DNA from: Bifidobacterium goeldii
GTDB taxonomy: Bacteria > Actinomycetota > Actinomycetes > Actinomycetales > Bifidobacteriaceae
Assembly (NCBI RefSeq): GCF_003951095.1
Contig: NZ_QXGL01000003.1
Coordinates: forward strand, 1-64,000
Direction of reading: 5' to 3'
Length of the DNA stretch: 64,000 nucleotides
Part shown: in pieces, positions 44,036 through 53,656 of the stretch
Numbering within the stretch: position 1 is the stretch's first letter
How the letters are laid out: the number at the start of each line of letters is the position of its first letter
Program-made: the position numbers and the translations under genes
The notes under the pieces: model-generated
The model's database searches: none
What the model was told of the DNA's origin: nothing
The model's input: the letters and a program-made list of their open reading frames with translations, nothing else

Positions 44036-45589
44036 CTATTTCGTTGGCTGTACGGTGTACTCGTTGCCGATGTACTTACTCTTGTACAACGCAAATTCAG
44101 GCAGACGTACACGATCCTCAGGAGTGAGTGACTTGAGGAAGTCTTCCTCATAATCATCGAGTGCAGTCGGGTAGTCGCCGTTGAAGTATGCCACGCACAG
44201 ACCACCGTATGGAGCATCGGCATTCAGGCCAATAGACTCTACCAAGCCGTCGAGCGATAGGAAGGCAAGTGAATCAGCGCCAATGTATTCGCGAATCTCC
44301 TCGACTGACTTATGGCCAGCGATAAGCTCGCGCGTAGTGGAAATGTCGATGCCATAGAAGCACGGATATTTGAGCGGCGGCGAGCTGATACGCATGTGCA
44401 CTTCAGCTGCGCCTGCTTCTTTCAGCAGCTGCACAATGCGCTTGGATGTGGTGCCGCGCACGATTGAATCATCGATGACAACAACACGCTTGCCTTTGAC
44501 AACACTGCGTACGGCGGACAGCTTCATGCGCACGCCCTGTTCGCGGAGCTCTTGTGTTGGCTGAATAAACGTTCGAGCGACGTACTGGTTCTTGATCAGG
44601 CCCATTTCATTAGGCAAGCCAGCCGCTTCAGCGTAGCCGGAGGCTGCCGAGAGTGAAGAGTTGGGCACGCCGATAACCATATCAGCATCGACGCCAGCTT
44701 CGGCGGCAAGCCGTGCACCCATGCGCTTGCGGGCAGAATGCACGTTAACGCCGTAAATGTCAGAATCAGGGCGTGCGAAGTAGATGAATTCCATCGAACA
44801 GATTGCCAGCTGCGTATTGTTCGTGTATTGCACGATTTTGTAGCCGTGCTCGTTGACGACAACAATTTCACCCGGGCGAATATTGCGGACAAGTTCAGCG
44901 CCAACAACATCGAGTGCGCACGTTTCGGAGGCCAGCACGTAAGCGCCGTTCTTCATCTTGCCGAGAGACAGTGGGCGGAAGCCGTTCGGATCAAGGGCGC
45001 CGATCATTGCGTCCTCGGTCATGAGCAGGTATGCAAAGCCGCCGTGCACTGTGTTGAGCGCTTCCTTGAGCTTGTCCATAAAGGTGCGCTGCATGGAGCG
45101 GCGGATCAGGTGCATAAGCACTTCGGTATCCGAATTGGAGTGGAAGATTGCGCCTTCATCTTCGAGCTTGCGACGCAATGATGGGCAATTCGTGAGATTG
45201 CCGTTGTGGCACAGTGCTACATCGCCATCATGGAAGCGGAAAATGAATGGCTGAATGTTGTCAGTAGTGCCAGAACCGGCCGTTGCATAACGGACGTGAC
45301 CGATTGCGCGATCGCCTTTAAGACGCTGGATTTCGCGTTCATCGCTGAAGACCTGGGTGAGTAGACCGAGACCTCGGTGACCGATAAGCCGTCCATTGTC
45401 GTTCGAGACGATGCCGGCGCCTTCCTGGCCGCGGTGCTGCAGGGCGTGCAGACCGAAATAGGTGAGGCGTGCGGCGTCGGGATGCCCCCAGACGCCGAAG
45501 ATGCCGCATTCTTCATGAATGTCTTCGAGTTCAGCTGACAAGCCAAAGCTCCCTTCCAAAACCGTGGAGACTGGGGATTCGCTACCCAT
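44036..45589 (-). CDS. purF: Amidophosphoribosyltransferase PurF
   Basis: A 517-residue enzyme for the first committed step, converting PRPP and glutamine to phosphoribosylamine. The N-terminal nucleophile of the glutaminase domain is the Cys in [12 protein letters not shown], exposed after removal of a propeptide of about 28 residues. The PRPP-binding loop is [18 protein letters not shown] 45601 and ATGs at 45595 and 45589 are possible starts; none has a clear ribosome site. It is divergent from the Y-family polymerase and the LexA box lies in the shared region. Confidence 0.95.
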   Translation of the reverse strand: MGSESPVSTVLEGSFGLSAELEDIHEECGIFGVWGHPDAARLTYFGLHALQHRGQEGAGIVSNDNGRLIGHRGLGLLTQVFSDEREIQRLKGDRAIGHVRYATAGSGTTDNIQPFIFRFHDGDVALCHNGNLTNCPSLRRKLEDEGAIFHSNSDTEVLMHLIRRSMQRTFMDKLKEALNTVHGGFAYLLMTEDAMIGALDPNGFRPLSLGKMKNGAYVLASETCALDVVGAELVRNIRPGEIVVVNEHGYKIVQYTNNTQLAICSMEFIYFARPDSDIYGVNVHSARKRMGARLAAEAGVDADMVIGVPNSSLSAASGYAEAAGLPNEMGLIKNQYVARTFIQPTQELREQGVRMKLSAVRSVVKGKRVVVIDDSIVRGTTSKRIVQLLKEAGAAEVHMRISSPPLKYPCFYGIDISTTRELIAGHKSVEEIREYIGADSLAFLSLDGLVESIGLNADAPYGGLCVAYFNGDYPTALDDYEEDFLKSLTPEDRVRLPEFALYKSKYIGNEYTVQPTK

Positions 45590-45630
45590 CCACATTACCA
45601 ATTGGCGGCTACATCGCCGCAGTCAACACG

Positions 45631-45646
45631 TCGAACATGTGTTCGA
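45631..45646. promoter_or_regulatory. LexA-binding SOS box
   Basis: TCGAACATGTGTTCGA matches the actinobacterial SOS box pattern TCGAAC-N4-GTTCGA perfectly. It covers the expected -35 position of a promoter with -10 TATGAT at 45657-45662. It lies 79 bases before the Y-family polymerase start, so LexA should repress that cassette until DNA is damaged. It could also affect divergent purF. Confidence 0.85.
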
Positions 45647-45724
45647 TGATGTATGCTATGATATTAGAACAAATGATCGACTGCATTGTTGGGGTGCGTG
45701 TCGTTACGTAAGGGGGTGAGTGAA

Positions 45725-47329
45725 ATGACTGCTTTGGGAGATATGGCGCGAGCTAAATCTTATTTGGCTATTGACCTTAAATCATTTTATGCCTCGGCGG
45801 AATGCGTATCACGGGGGCTTGATCCGCTGTCTACTCATCTTGTGGTAGCTGATGAGGAGCGAACGGATAAAACCATTTGCTTGGCGGTTTCACCGTCGCT
45901 CAAAAAATATGGCATACCAGGACGCCCGCGCTTGTTTGAAGCAAAACAGCGATTGGCTGATGTGAATGCTCAGCGTGCAGCGCGAGTGGGCGGCGTGTTG
46001 ACGGGTGAATCATGCGATGCGCATGATCTGGAATGTACGCCACGGCTGAAAGCAACAATGATTATTGCGCGGCCTCGTATGGCACACTACCTTGAAATCA
46101 GTGGGCAGATATATGGCATTTATTTGAAATATGCGGCACCTGAACACATTCATGTGTATTCGATTGATGAAGTGTTTATTGATGCCACGCCCTATTTAAA
46201 GGCGCTAGGCATGTCACCACACCAGATGGCGCGAGCAATCGTACGGGATATTCTGCATGAAACAGGTATTACTGCAACGGCTGGTATAGGTACCAATTTG
46301 TATCTTGCCAAAATCGCTATGGATATTGTGGCGAAGCATATGCCTGCGGATGCGGATGGAGTGCGTGTGGCGGAGCTTGATGAACGATCCTACCGCCGCT
46401 TGCTGTGGGATCATCGTCCATTAACGGACTTTTGGCGTGTGGGGCGCGGATATGCACGTCGTCTTGAACGAGTCGGATTGTTAACAATGGGAGATATTGC
46501 CCGTTGTTCAATGGGAAAAGCATCAGATTATTACAACGAGGAATTGTTGTATCGCATGTTCGGCGTTAACGCTGAACTCCTTATCGATCATGCATGGGGG
46601 TGGGAACCATGCGAAATTGCGGACATTAAATCGTATGAGCCAGATGCGCATAGTACAAGCATTGGTCAAGTGCTCACAGGTCCTGCTGACTGGCATACCG
46701 CTAGGCTCATTGTGAAGGAGATGGCTGATGCGCTTGCCCTAGATCTGGTGAGTAAACGCGTCCGAACTGATCGTCTCACACTCGCAGTGGGGTATGACGT
46801 CGGCAGTCTTGACGTGCAGAGATTAGATTCGGGCGTGAGCTCACAACTACGGGCATTAGCCGTGCGTGCAGCTTCGCAATACTGTGGACCAGTAGCACGA
46901 GACCATTACGGCAGGCAAGTGCCTAAGCCGGCTGTTGGGTCAATTGGGTTAGGCACTTTTACTGGATCAAGCGATCAGATTCGTATTGCCATGACCATAC
47001 TGTTTGAGCGCATTGCAGACCCATTACTGCTCGTTCGTCGCTTGACTGTCATCGCGGACGACATAGTGACTGCTGATGAACTATCAGCTGGAAAACGCTA
47101 TGAGCAGATGTCGTTATTCGAACATGGCGAGCACGATTGTATGCACAACGTTGCACGTACGAGTAGCACCGTCGAACGTGATGCCAATAGCGGGGAAGAG
47201 GTTATTGAACGGGCGATGCTTGATATTAAACAACGATTCGGTCGCAATGCTGTGGTGAAAGCAATGGATATGGAAGAGGGGGCTACCGGTATTGAACGGA
47301 ACAATCAGATTGGAGGGCATCGAAGATAA
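45725..47329 (+). CDS. Y-family DNA polymerase (UmuC-like, SOS-controlled)
   Basis: A 534-residue error-prone translesion polymerase. The catalytic acidic residues are visible in the palm: YLAIDLKSFYASAECVSRG and HIHVYSIDEVFID (the SIDE box). A helix-hairpin-helix region follows (TDFWRVGRGYARRLERVGLL), then the little-finger domain. Among Y polymerases it resembles the Gram-positive UmuC/UvrX group rather than DinB. The start at ATG 45725 is behind AAGGGGGTGA; an upstream TTG frame is unlikely. The SOS box upstream and the YolD-like gene downstream fit a damage-inducible mutagenesis cassette. Confidence 0.93.
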   Translation: MTALGDMARAKSYLAIDLKSFYASAECVSRGLDPLSTHLVVADEERTDKTICLAVSPSLKKYGIPGRPRLFEAKQRLADVNAQRAARVGGVLTGESCDAHDLECTPRLKATMIIARPRMAHYLEISGQIYGIYLKYAAPEHIHVYSIDEVFIDATPYLKALGMSPHQMARAIVRDILHETGITATAGIGTNLYLAKIAMDIVAKHMPADADGVRVAELDERSYRRLLWDHRPLTDFWRVGRGYARRLERVGLLTMGDIARCSMGKASDYYNEELLYRMFGVNAELLIDHAWGWEPCEIADIKSYEPDAHSTSIGQVLTGPADWHTARLIVKEMADALALDLVSKRVRTDRLTLAVGYDVGSLDVQRLDSGVSSQLRALAVRAASQYCGPVARDHYGRQVPKPAVGSIGLGTFTGSSDQIRIAMTILFERIADPLLLVRRLTVIADDIVTADELSAGKRYEQMSLFEHGEHDCMHNVARTSSTVERDANSGEEVIERAMLDIKQRFGRNAVVKAMDMEEGATGIERNNQIGGHRR

Positions 47330-47395
47330 AACAGCAAGTATCAACGCACAACGATAGAAAGGAGTATGAGCTGAGTGTGAAAGGAATCATGATCA

Positions 47396-47614
47396 ATGGG
47401 ACTTCATGAAACCCATAGATACGATGACATCATTGATGCACCGCATCATACGTCAGTAAGGCATCCGCGGATGTCAAAGCGACAGAGGGCTGCACAGTTC
47501 ATGCCTTTTGCAGCATTGTCTGGTTATGATCAAGTCATTGCGAAAACCGCTCACAATGCTGAAATTGCTATCGCTGAAGCAGATCGAGCTGGTGATACCG
47601 ATTTCGGAGCATAG
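47396..47614 (+). CDS. YolD-like small protein of the SOS cassette
   Basis: A 72-residue hydrophilic protein. RMSKRQRAAQFMPFAALSGY (about 25-44) matches the core of YolD-like small proteins found beside UmuC-type polymerases in Gram-positive bacteria. YolD-type proteins are thought to accompany or regulate the polymerase, somewhat like UmuD; their function is poorly known. It follows the polymerase by 66 bases, with AAAGGA 10 bases before the ATG. A mini-frame (ATG AGC TGA) with a good ribosome site lies in the gap. Confidence 0.75.
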   Translation: MGLHETHRYDDIIDAPHHTSVRHPRMSKRQRAAQFMPFAALSGYDQVIAKTAHNAEIAIAEADRAGDTDFGA

Positions 47615-47615
47615 C

Positions 47616-47641
47616 TATTCCGTCAAGCTTATTCCGTCAAG
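47616..47641. repeat. Short tandem duplication over the end of the DNA glycosylase gene
   Basis: TATTCCGTCAAG occurs at 47616-47627 and again at 47630-47641, a 14-base unit. It spans the stop codon of the minus-strand glycosylase, so the C-terminal LTE-stop sequence is present twice. Confidence 0.7.
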
Positions 47642-48165
47642 TTTGCATGACGAAAAGCTGCACGATACACCGCAATGAGGTCATTGAGCCGCATTGCAGC
47701 ATTCGCTGGACTTGTGGAAGGTAACTGAATCATCGGTATATCAATACCATGTTGCACGAGTATCGGTTCAATAAGTTGGCGGTACAATTGCGCTGATTTT
47801 GAGCCGGTAGTAACAATCTGGCAGATTGGTGCGCCGCATACTATTGGCGCTGGATCATTCGGCACCGCATTGCGGATACTCGCGTCACTTGCTCCCACAA
47901 TATCGCAGGAGGCGATGACGTCCCACAGCGCGAGGTGATGTCGCAGAGCGAACGCGCGTCGAGAATCCGCTGTATTGCCTACCGTGTCGGAAGGATCACG
48001 CTGATCGGCAAACAGCGCCTCCATCACCGGCCAGAACCGGTTGCGCGGATGCATGTAATAGAATCCAAACTCCCGCGATTTCGGGCTCGGCATCGACCCT
48101 AGGATCAACACGCGCGAGGTTGCATCCCATACCGGCCCAAACCCATGCTCCACATGTGTCATCAT
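47629..48165 (-). CDS. DNA glycosylase of the uracil/deoxyinosine (Mug-like) superfamily
   Basis: About 178 residues of the uracil-DNA glycosylase superfamily, matching the hypoxanthine/deoxyinosine-DNA glycosylase type: LILGSMPSPKSREFGFYYMH is the catalytic segment and HPRNRFWPVM follows. The C-terminal PMIQLPSTSPANAAM forms the DNA-intercalating loop. It removes deaminated bases, starting base-excision repair. It is convergent with the SOS polymerase cassette. Several starts are possible (TTG 48174, ATG 48171, 48165, 48162); TAGATT seven bases before 48165 suggests a leaderless start there. Confidence 0.85.
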   Translation of the reverse strand: MMTHVEHGFGPVWDATSRVLILGSMPSPKSREFGFYYMHPRNRFWPVMEALFADQRDPSDTVGNTADSRRAFALRHHLALWDVIASCDIVGASDASIRNAVPNDPAPIVCGAPICQIVTTGSKSAQLYRQLIEPILVQHGIDIPMIQLPSTSPANAAMRLNDLIAVYRAAFRHANLTE

Positions 48166-48296
48166 GATCATCAATCTACTCTGATTGGTTATTCTGAATG
48201 CGATGTTTGCATGATGTGAGCTGTGATATTCGCATTATGGTCTGCTGCTATTGCAACGTATGCGTGCCATATTGAGGTGTACACGGCACTGATGCG

Positions 48297-48325
48297 TTGA
48301 TTCCGTTACGCTAGCTGGATACAGA
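48297..48325 (+). promoter_or_regulatory. Promoter of the NhaC-family gene
   Basis: TTGATT (48297-48302) and TACAGA (48320-48325) are separated by 17 bases, giving a plausible vegetative promoter about 50 bases upstream of the start codon. Confidence 0.45.
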
Positions 48326-48376
48326 ATGATGCAGAAGGGGATGATCTGCAGAGGGGAACATTGAGGAGGGGGAATC

Positions 48377-49717
48377 GTGCTGGAAGCGACAGTGGGAGTA
48401 CTGTTTTGCGCCGCGTTGTTTATCAGCGTCGGATTTGGCTGGTCGATTGTGCCAGCGCTGCTGTTCGGCCTGATCGTATTCCTTGGCTATGGGCTGATGC
48501 GCGCTGTGTCACTGCCGATAATGCTGCGTCGCGCTGTACAGAGCGTGGCTGCTGCTGGAACAATCCTGATGACGTTTGTTCTTATTGGTGTGCTCACGTC
48601 ACTATGGCGCGCAAGTGGCACGATCGCATTCATTGTTGCGCACAGCGCCACGGCCGTTCATTCAGCCACCGTGCTGCCGCTCACATTCGTATTGTGCGCC
48701 GGCATGTCTATATTGACCGGATCATCGTTCGCCAGCATGGCAACGATGGGCACGATCTGCATGTCCCTAGGGCTTGCGATGGGTACCGGGCCGATGTGGC
48801 TCGGCGGCGCAATTCTTGCCGGTATCTACGTAGGTGACCGCTGTTCACCAGTATCGACTAGTGCGCTGCTCGTTGCACAACTTACCCATACGAACCTGTT
48901 TGACAATATCTCACACATGCTGCGCACGGGCGCGATCCCGTTCATACTCAGCTGCTTGATATACGCGATCGCATCGGTTAGCGGGGTGGCGGTTACCGCA
49001 GGAGCCTCGCATTCGGGTACAGCGAGCACGGCAAACGACGTCATTGCTTTGTTTGCATCGTCGTTCCAACTGCATTGGACGACCCTGATTCCGGCGTTGT
49101 TGGTGATTCTGCTTGCGCTATTACGCATTGATGTTCGTTTGACCATGCTCGCCAGTATTGCTGCCTCAATAGTCGTATGTGTTGGGGTGCAACACATGGG
49201 ATGGCGTGACCTGCTCATGCTTATTGTCTCCGGCTATCATGCAACCAATCCACGTGTTGGCGCGTTGCTTGACGGCGGGGGAGTGCTATCCATGGTCAAT
49301 GTTGCGGCTATCGTATGCATTTCTGCAGCCTATGCTGGAGTATTCGCCGAAACGCACATGCTGGCTCGCTTGCAGCATGCTATCGGTGCGTTTGCTCGGC
49401 GCGCGGGAGCTACCACTGCGACAGTGGTGACTGCCGCATGCATGGCAGCACTTGCCTGTAACCAGACCCTGACTATTATGCTCACGCATCAGCTGTGCGC
49501 AGGGCTTCATGATAATGATGCGCGGCATGCTATTGATCTCGAAGATTCCGCAGTAGTTATTTCGCCGATGATTCCATGGTCAATTGCTGGTGCTGTACCG
49601 CTTGCTACCGTTGGCGCGCCGACATCAAGCATTCTTGTTGCTGTGTTTCTCTACGTGCTTCCCCTCACGCGTGTGATTGCTGATTTGTGGAACACCATGG
49701 TGAGAAAAAGTCGATAA
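48377..49717 (+). CDS. NhaC family Na+/H+ antiporter-like protein
   Basis: A 446-residue polytopic membrane protein with about 11-12 helices. ILTGSSFASMATMGTICMSL and AGIYVGDRCSPVSTSALLVA are the two conserved half-helix motifs of the NhaC/ion transporter superfamily (GDRCSP-type). It likely exchanges sodium or an organic ion for protons. Translation starts at a GTG behind GAGGAGGGGG. It stands alone between its promoter and a terminator. Confidence 0.9.
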   Translation: MLEATVGVLFCAALFISVGFGWSIVPALLFGLIVFLGYGLMRAVSLPIMLRRAVQSVAAAGTILMTFVLIGVLTSLWRASGTIAFIVAHSATAVHSATVLPLTFVLCAGMSILTGSSFASMATMGTICMSLGLAMGTGPMWLGGAILAGIYVGDRCSPVSTSALLVAQLTHTNLFDNISHMLRTGAIPFILSCLIYAIASVSGVAVTAGASHSGTASTANDVIALFASSFQLHWTTLIPALLVILLALLRIDVRLTMLASIAASIVVCVGVQHMGWRDLLMLIVSGYHATNPRVGALLDGGGVLSMVNVAAIVCISAAYAGVFAETHMLARLQHAIGAFARRAGATTATVVTAACMAALACNQTLTIMLTHQLCAGLHDNDARHAIDLEDSAVVISPMIPWSIAGAVPLATVGAPTSSILVAVFLYVLPLTRVIADLWNTMVRKSR

Positions 49718-49755
49718 TACCGATATCGCATACGAAAAGAATTGACAGCAAATAT

Positions 49756-49787
49756 GGAAAAAGGGAGACGCGGAGTCTCCCTTTTCC
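49756..49787. terminator. Bidirectional terminator between the antiporter and purL
   Basis: GGGAGAC / GTCTCCC with flanking GGAAAA / TTTTCC (one bulged A) forms a strong stem with T- and A-runs at its ends, between two convergent genes. Confidence 0.85.
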
Positions 49788-49826
49788 TATGTGATTGTCA
49801 GGTAATCAACCTTCTACAGTGTTGCG

Positions 49827-52800
49827 TCAGGCGGCGAAGTACTCGACACCGGCCTCGAACAACGGCTGGTACTTGTTACCGGGCACGTTCACGTACAGGC
49901 CGTTGCCGGAACGCTCCGAGTGGCCCATCTTGCCGAGCACGCGGCCGTCCGGGCTGGTGATGCCCTCGATCGCGAGCAGCGAACCGTTCGGGTTCACGTC
50001 CAGGTCCATGCCGGGCACGCCGGACTCGTCCACGTACTGCGTGGCGATCTGACCGTTGGTCTTGAGCAGGTCGAGCACCGGCTCGGAGGCGACGAAACGG
50101 CCCTCGCCGTGGGAGATCGCGACCGTGTGAATGTCGCCGACGGAGGTCTTTGCCAGCCACGGGGACAGGTTCGACGCGACGCGCGTGCGCACGAGACGGC
50201 TCTGGTGGCGACCGATCGTATTAAACGTCAAGGTCGGGCATTCCTCGGTCATCGGCACGATGTCGCCGTACGGCACCAGACCCAGCTTGATGAGCGCCTG
50301 GAAGCCGTTGCAAATGCCGAGCATCAGGCCGTCGCGATTCTTCAGCAGGTCGCGCACGGCCTCGGTGACGGCCGGGGCGCGGAAGAACGCGGTGATGAAC
50401 TTCGCGGAACCGTCCGGCTCGTCGCCGCCCGAGAAACCGCCCGGAATCATCACGATCTGGCTCTTGTTGATCTCCTCGACCAGCGCCTGCGTCGACTCGG
50501 CGACGGCGGCCGGCGTGAGGTTGTTCACGATCAGCGTGGAAACCTCGGCACCTGCACGCTCGAACGCGGCGGCCGAATCGTACTCGCAGTTGTTGCCCGG
50601 GAACACCGGAATCACAACGTGCGGCTTGGCAACCGGAGCGCCCACGTACACGGTCTTCTTCGGAGTCTCGAACGTGACCGTCTCGGTGGTCTTGCCAGCC
50701 TCGTCTCCCTTGGAACGGTACGGGAACACGGATTCGATGCCGGACTCCCACGTCTCCTGGATCGCGTCAAGGTCCAGCGTCTCGCCCGCAGCACGGAACT
50801 CGTACGCAGCGGTGGTCGTGCCGATCTCGCCGATTTCGACGAGGTTGGAAGCGGCCGGCAGCTTCGCGTCGTCCGCCAACTCGACGATGAATGAGCCGTA
50901 CGCCGGCGTGAACAGGTCGTCTGCTGCGATTGAATCGTTGAGCGCGACACCAATGCGGTTGCCGAGCGTCATCTTGAACAGCGCCTCGGCGGTCGCGCCG
51001 TAACCCGGCGTAGACACGGCCAGAGCGTCATGGAAGTCGGTCAGGTTCTCGACGATCGAGAACGCCTCAAGCAGCGCATCCTTGTCCGGCGTCAAGCCAT
51101 CGGCCAGATAACGCGGTGCGATGCGCACGACGCGGTGGTCGGCGCCCTTGAACTCCGGCGACGTGGCGCGCTTCATGTTGCCCACGGCCACGGCGAAGGA
51201 GATCAGGGTCGGCGGCACGTCGAGATGCTCGAACGTGCCGGACATCGAATCCTTGCCGCCGATCGCGCCCGCGCCGAGATCGATCTGCGCCATCAGCGCG
51301 CCGAGCACGGCGGCGGTCGGCTTGCCCCAGCGTTCCGGCTCGTCGCGCAGCTTCTCGAAGTACTCCTGGAAGCTCAGATACGCCTTCTCGTGCTCGAAGC
51401 CGGCGGCCACGAGCTTGGCGAGCGATTCGACCACCGACAGGTAGGCGCCGGTGAACTGGTTCGCGGACATGATGTACGGGTTGAAGCCCCACGCCATAGC
51501 AGATGCAGTAGTCGTCTCGCCGAACACCGGGAACTTGGCGACCATCGCCTCGTTCGGGGTGAGCTGGCGGCGGCCGCCAAACGGCATGAGCACGGTGCCC
51601 GCGCCAATGGTGCTGTCGAAGCGCTCGGACAGGCCCTTGTTGGAGGCAACATTCAGGTCGCTCACGACCGCGCGCAGACGGTCCGCAAGCGAGCCCTCAC
51701 GCCATGCGGCTGGCGTCTCGTACGCCTGCTGCGCCTCGACGTGCACAATCTGATGCTTAGAAGCACCGTTGGAGGCGAGGAATTCGCGGGAGAGGTTCAC
51801 GATCTCGTCGCCGTTCCACGTCATTACCATGCGCGGGTCCTCGGTCACGGTCGCGATGACCGTCGCCTCAAGGTTCTCCTCGCGGGCATACGTGAGGAAC
51901 TCGTCCACGTCCTCGGCGGCCACGTCCACGGCCATACGCTCCTGCGATTCGGAGATCGCCAGCTCGGTGCCGTCAAGGCCCTCGTACTTCTTCGGCACGG
52001 TGTTGAGGTCCACGTACAGGCCGTCCGCGAGCTCGCCGACCGCCACGGACACGCCGCCCGCGCCGAAGTCGTTGCAGCGCTTGATCAAACGGCACGCATC
52101 ACCGCGGCGGAACAGACGCTGCAGCTTGCGCTCGACCGGCGCGTTGCCCTTCTGCACCTCGGCGCCGTCAAGCTCCAAGGACTCCACGTTGTGCGCCTTG
52201 GATGCGCCCGTCGCGCCGCCGATGCCGTCACGGCCGGTACGGCCGCCGAGCAGGATGATCTTGTCGCCTGGAGCCGGGGTTTCGCGGCGCACATGATCGG
52301 CCGGGGTAGCAGCCACGACCGCGCCCACCTCCATGCGCTTGGCCACATAGCCCGGGTGATAAATCTCGTCGACCTGACCGGTGGCGAGGCCGATCTGGTT
52401 GCCGTACGAGCTGTAGCCGGCGGCCGCTGTGGTCACGAGCTTGCGCTGCGGCAGCTTGCCCTCCAGTGTATCGGCGACCGGCACGGTCGGGTCAGCAGCA
52501 CCGGTGACGCGCATCGCCTGATACACGTAGGAGCGGCCCGACAGGGGATCACGGATGCAGCCGCCGATGCAGGTGGCCGCGCCACCGAACGGCTCGATTT
52601 CGGTGGGGTGATTGTGCGTCTCGTTCTTGAACAGGAACAGCCAATCCTGGTTCTCGCCGTTGACATCCACCTTCACCTTGACGGTGCAGGCGTTGATCTC
52701 CTCGGATTCGTCGAGGCCGGTGAGGATGCCGTTCTTCTTGAGCCACTTCGCACCGATCGTGCCCATGTCCATCAGGCACACCGGCTTTTCGTCACGGCCC

Positions 52801-53567
52801 AGTTCGTGACGCAGCTCGAGATAGCGCTCGAACGCGGCCTTGACGGTCGCGTCGTCGATGACCACGTCGTCCAGCTCGGTGCCGAACGTCGTGTGACGGC
52901 AGTGATCGGACCAGTACGTGTCGATGACCTTGATTTCAGTGATCGTTGGCTCGCGCTTCTCGGCTGCGAAATACTTCTGACAGAATTCAAGATCCGCGAG
53001 ATCCATAGCAAGACCGCGCTCATCGATGAACCGCTGGCCGGCGGCCGCGTCCATCTCGTTGAAGCCGGCGATGACCTCGACCTTACCTGGGGTTGGCACG
53101 GCGGTCTTCAGGGTTTCCTTAACGGCCAAGCTCGCCTCGCGGGCCTCAACCGGGTTGATCACGTAGTGCTTGATCGCATCCACATCCGCGTCACTCAGGT
53201 CGCCGTCAAGGGCGTACAGCTTGGCGGAACGGACGGTCGGACGCTCGCCCTGCGAAATCAGCTGAATGCATTCGCTCGCCGAATCGGCGCGCTGGTCGAA
53301 CTGGCCGGGCAGGAACTCAGTAGCGAACACCTTCGCGTCGCCAAAATCGGGCAGGTCATTGGACACGTTGTCGACCTGCGGTTCGCTGAACACAGTCGGC
53401 GTGGCCTGGGCGAACAGCTCCTCGCTGATGCCCTCCACGTCGTAGCGGTTCACGATGCGCACGGACTTGAGACCGGTCATGCCGAGGATCGTGCGCAGTT
53501 CGCCGGCGAGCTGCTGCGCCTCGACGTCAAAGCCAGGCTTCTTTTCCACGTACACGCGAAAAACCAT
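49827..53567 (-). CDS. purL: Phosphoribosylformylglycinamidine synthase PurL (single chain)
   Basis: A 1246-residue large-type FGAM synthase combining the ATP-dependent synthase and glutaminase on one chain. The N-terminal PurS-like part is followed by the ATP site region (HNHPTEIEPFGGAATCIGG) and SDHCRHTTFGTELDDV. The C-terminal glutaminase carries the catalytic Cys in LGICNGFQALIKLG and the His in AISHGEGRF. Single-chain PurL is typical of proteobacteria and bifidobacteria, whereas most Gram-positives use PurSQL. AGAAAGGA precedes the ATG at 53567. Codon third positions are almost all G or C, more so than in neighbouring genes. Confidence 0.96.
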   Translation of the reverse strand: MVFRVYVEKKPGFDVEAQQLAGELRTILGMTGLKSVRIVNRYDVEGISEELFAQATPTVFSEPQVDNVSNDLPDFGDAKVFATEFLPGQFDQRADSASECIQLISQGERPTVRSAKLYALDGDLSDADVDAIKHYVINPVEAREASLAVKETLKTAVPTPGKVEVIAGFNEMDAAAGQRFIDERGLAMDLADLEFCQKYFAAEKREPTITEIKVIDTYWSDHCRHTTFGTELDDVVIDDATVKAAFERYLELRHELGRDEKPVCLMDMGTIGAKWLKKNGILTGLDESEEINACTVKVKVDVNGENQDWLFLFKNETHNHPTEIEPFGGAATCIGGCIRDPLSGRSYVYQAMRVTGAADPTVPVADTLEGKLPQRKLVTTAAAGYSSYGNQIGLATGQVDEIYHPGYVAKRMEVGAVVAATPADHVRRETPAPGDKIILLGGRTGRDGIGGATGASKAHNVESLELDGAEVQKGNAPVERKLQRLFRRGDACRLIKRCNDFGAGGVSVAVGELADGLYVDLNTVPKKYEGLDGTELAISESQERMAVDVAAEDVDEFLTYAREENLEATVIATVTEDPRMVMTWNGDEIVNLSREFLASNGASKHQIVHVEAQQAYETPAAWREGSLADRLRAVVSDLNVASNKGLSERFDSTIGAGTVLMPFGGRRQLTPNEAMVAKFPVFGETTTASAMAWGFNPYIMSANQFTGAYLSVVESLAKLVAAGFEHEKAYLSFQEYFEKLRDEPERWGKPTAAVLGALMAQIDLGAGAIGGKDSMSGTFEHLDVPPTLISFAVAVGNMKRATSPEFKGADHRVVRIAPRYLADGLTPDKDALLEAFSIVENLTDFHDALAVSTPGYGATAEALFKMTLGNRIGVALNDSIAADDLFTPAYGSFIVELADDAKLPAASNLVEIGEIGTTTAAYEFRAAGETLDLDAIQETWESGIESVFPYRSKGDEAGKTTETVTFETPKKTVYVGAPVAKPHVVIPVFPGNNCEYDSAAAFERAGAEVSTLIVNNLTPAAVAESTQALVEEINKSQIVMIPGGFSGGDEPDGSAKFITAFFRAPAVTEAVRDLLKNRDGLMLGICNGFQALIKLGLVPYGDIVPMTEECPTLTFNTIGRHQSRLVRTRVASNLSPWLAKTSVGDIHTVAISHGEGRFVASEPVLDLLKTNGQIATQYVDESGVPGMDLDVNPNGSLLAIEGITSPDGRVLGKMGHSERSGNGLYVNVPGNKYQPLFEAGVEYFAA

Positions 53568-53618
53568 GGAAATCCTTTCTTGCAAAACTCTTGGAAATCG
53601 TCACATAGAACGAAAATC

Positions 53619-53644
53619 GGCTCCCTCTGATGGCAGGGGGAGCC
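53619..53644 (-). terminator. Intercistronic hairpin between purC and purL
   Basis: GGCTCCC and GGGAGCC, extended by CTG/CAG past one mismatch, make a stem of about ten pairs with a four-base loop. On the transcript it lies 12 bases after the purC stop and is followed by GATTTTCG. Its core equals that of the hairpin between purM and purD. Confidence 0.55.
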
Positions 53645-53656
53645 TAGAAACGAATG

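Noticed and set aside
51030-53630. Very long plus-strand open frame (over 860 codons) opposite purL
   Set aside because: It mirrors purL, whose G/C-ending codons suppress stops on the other strand; it has no ribosome site and an implausible composition.
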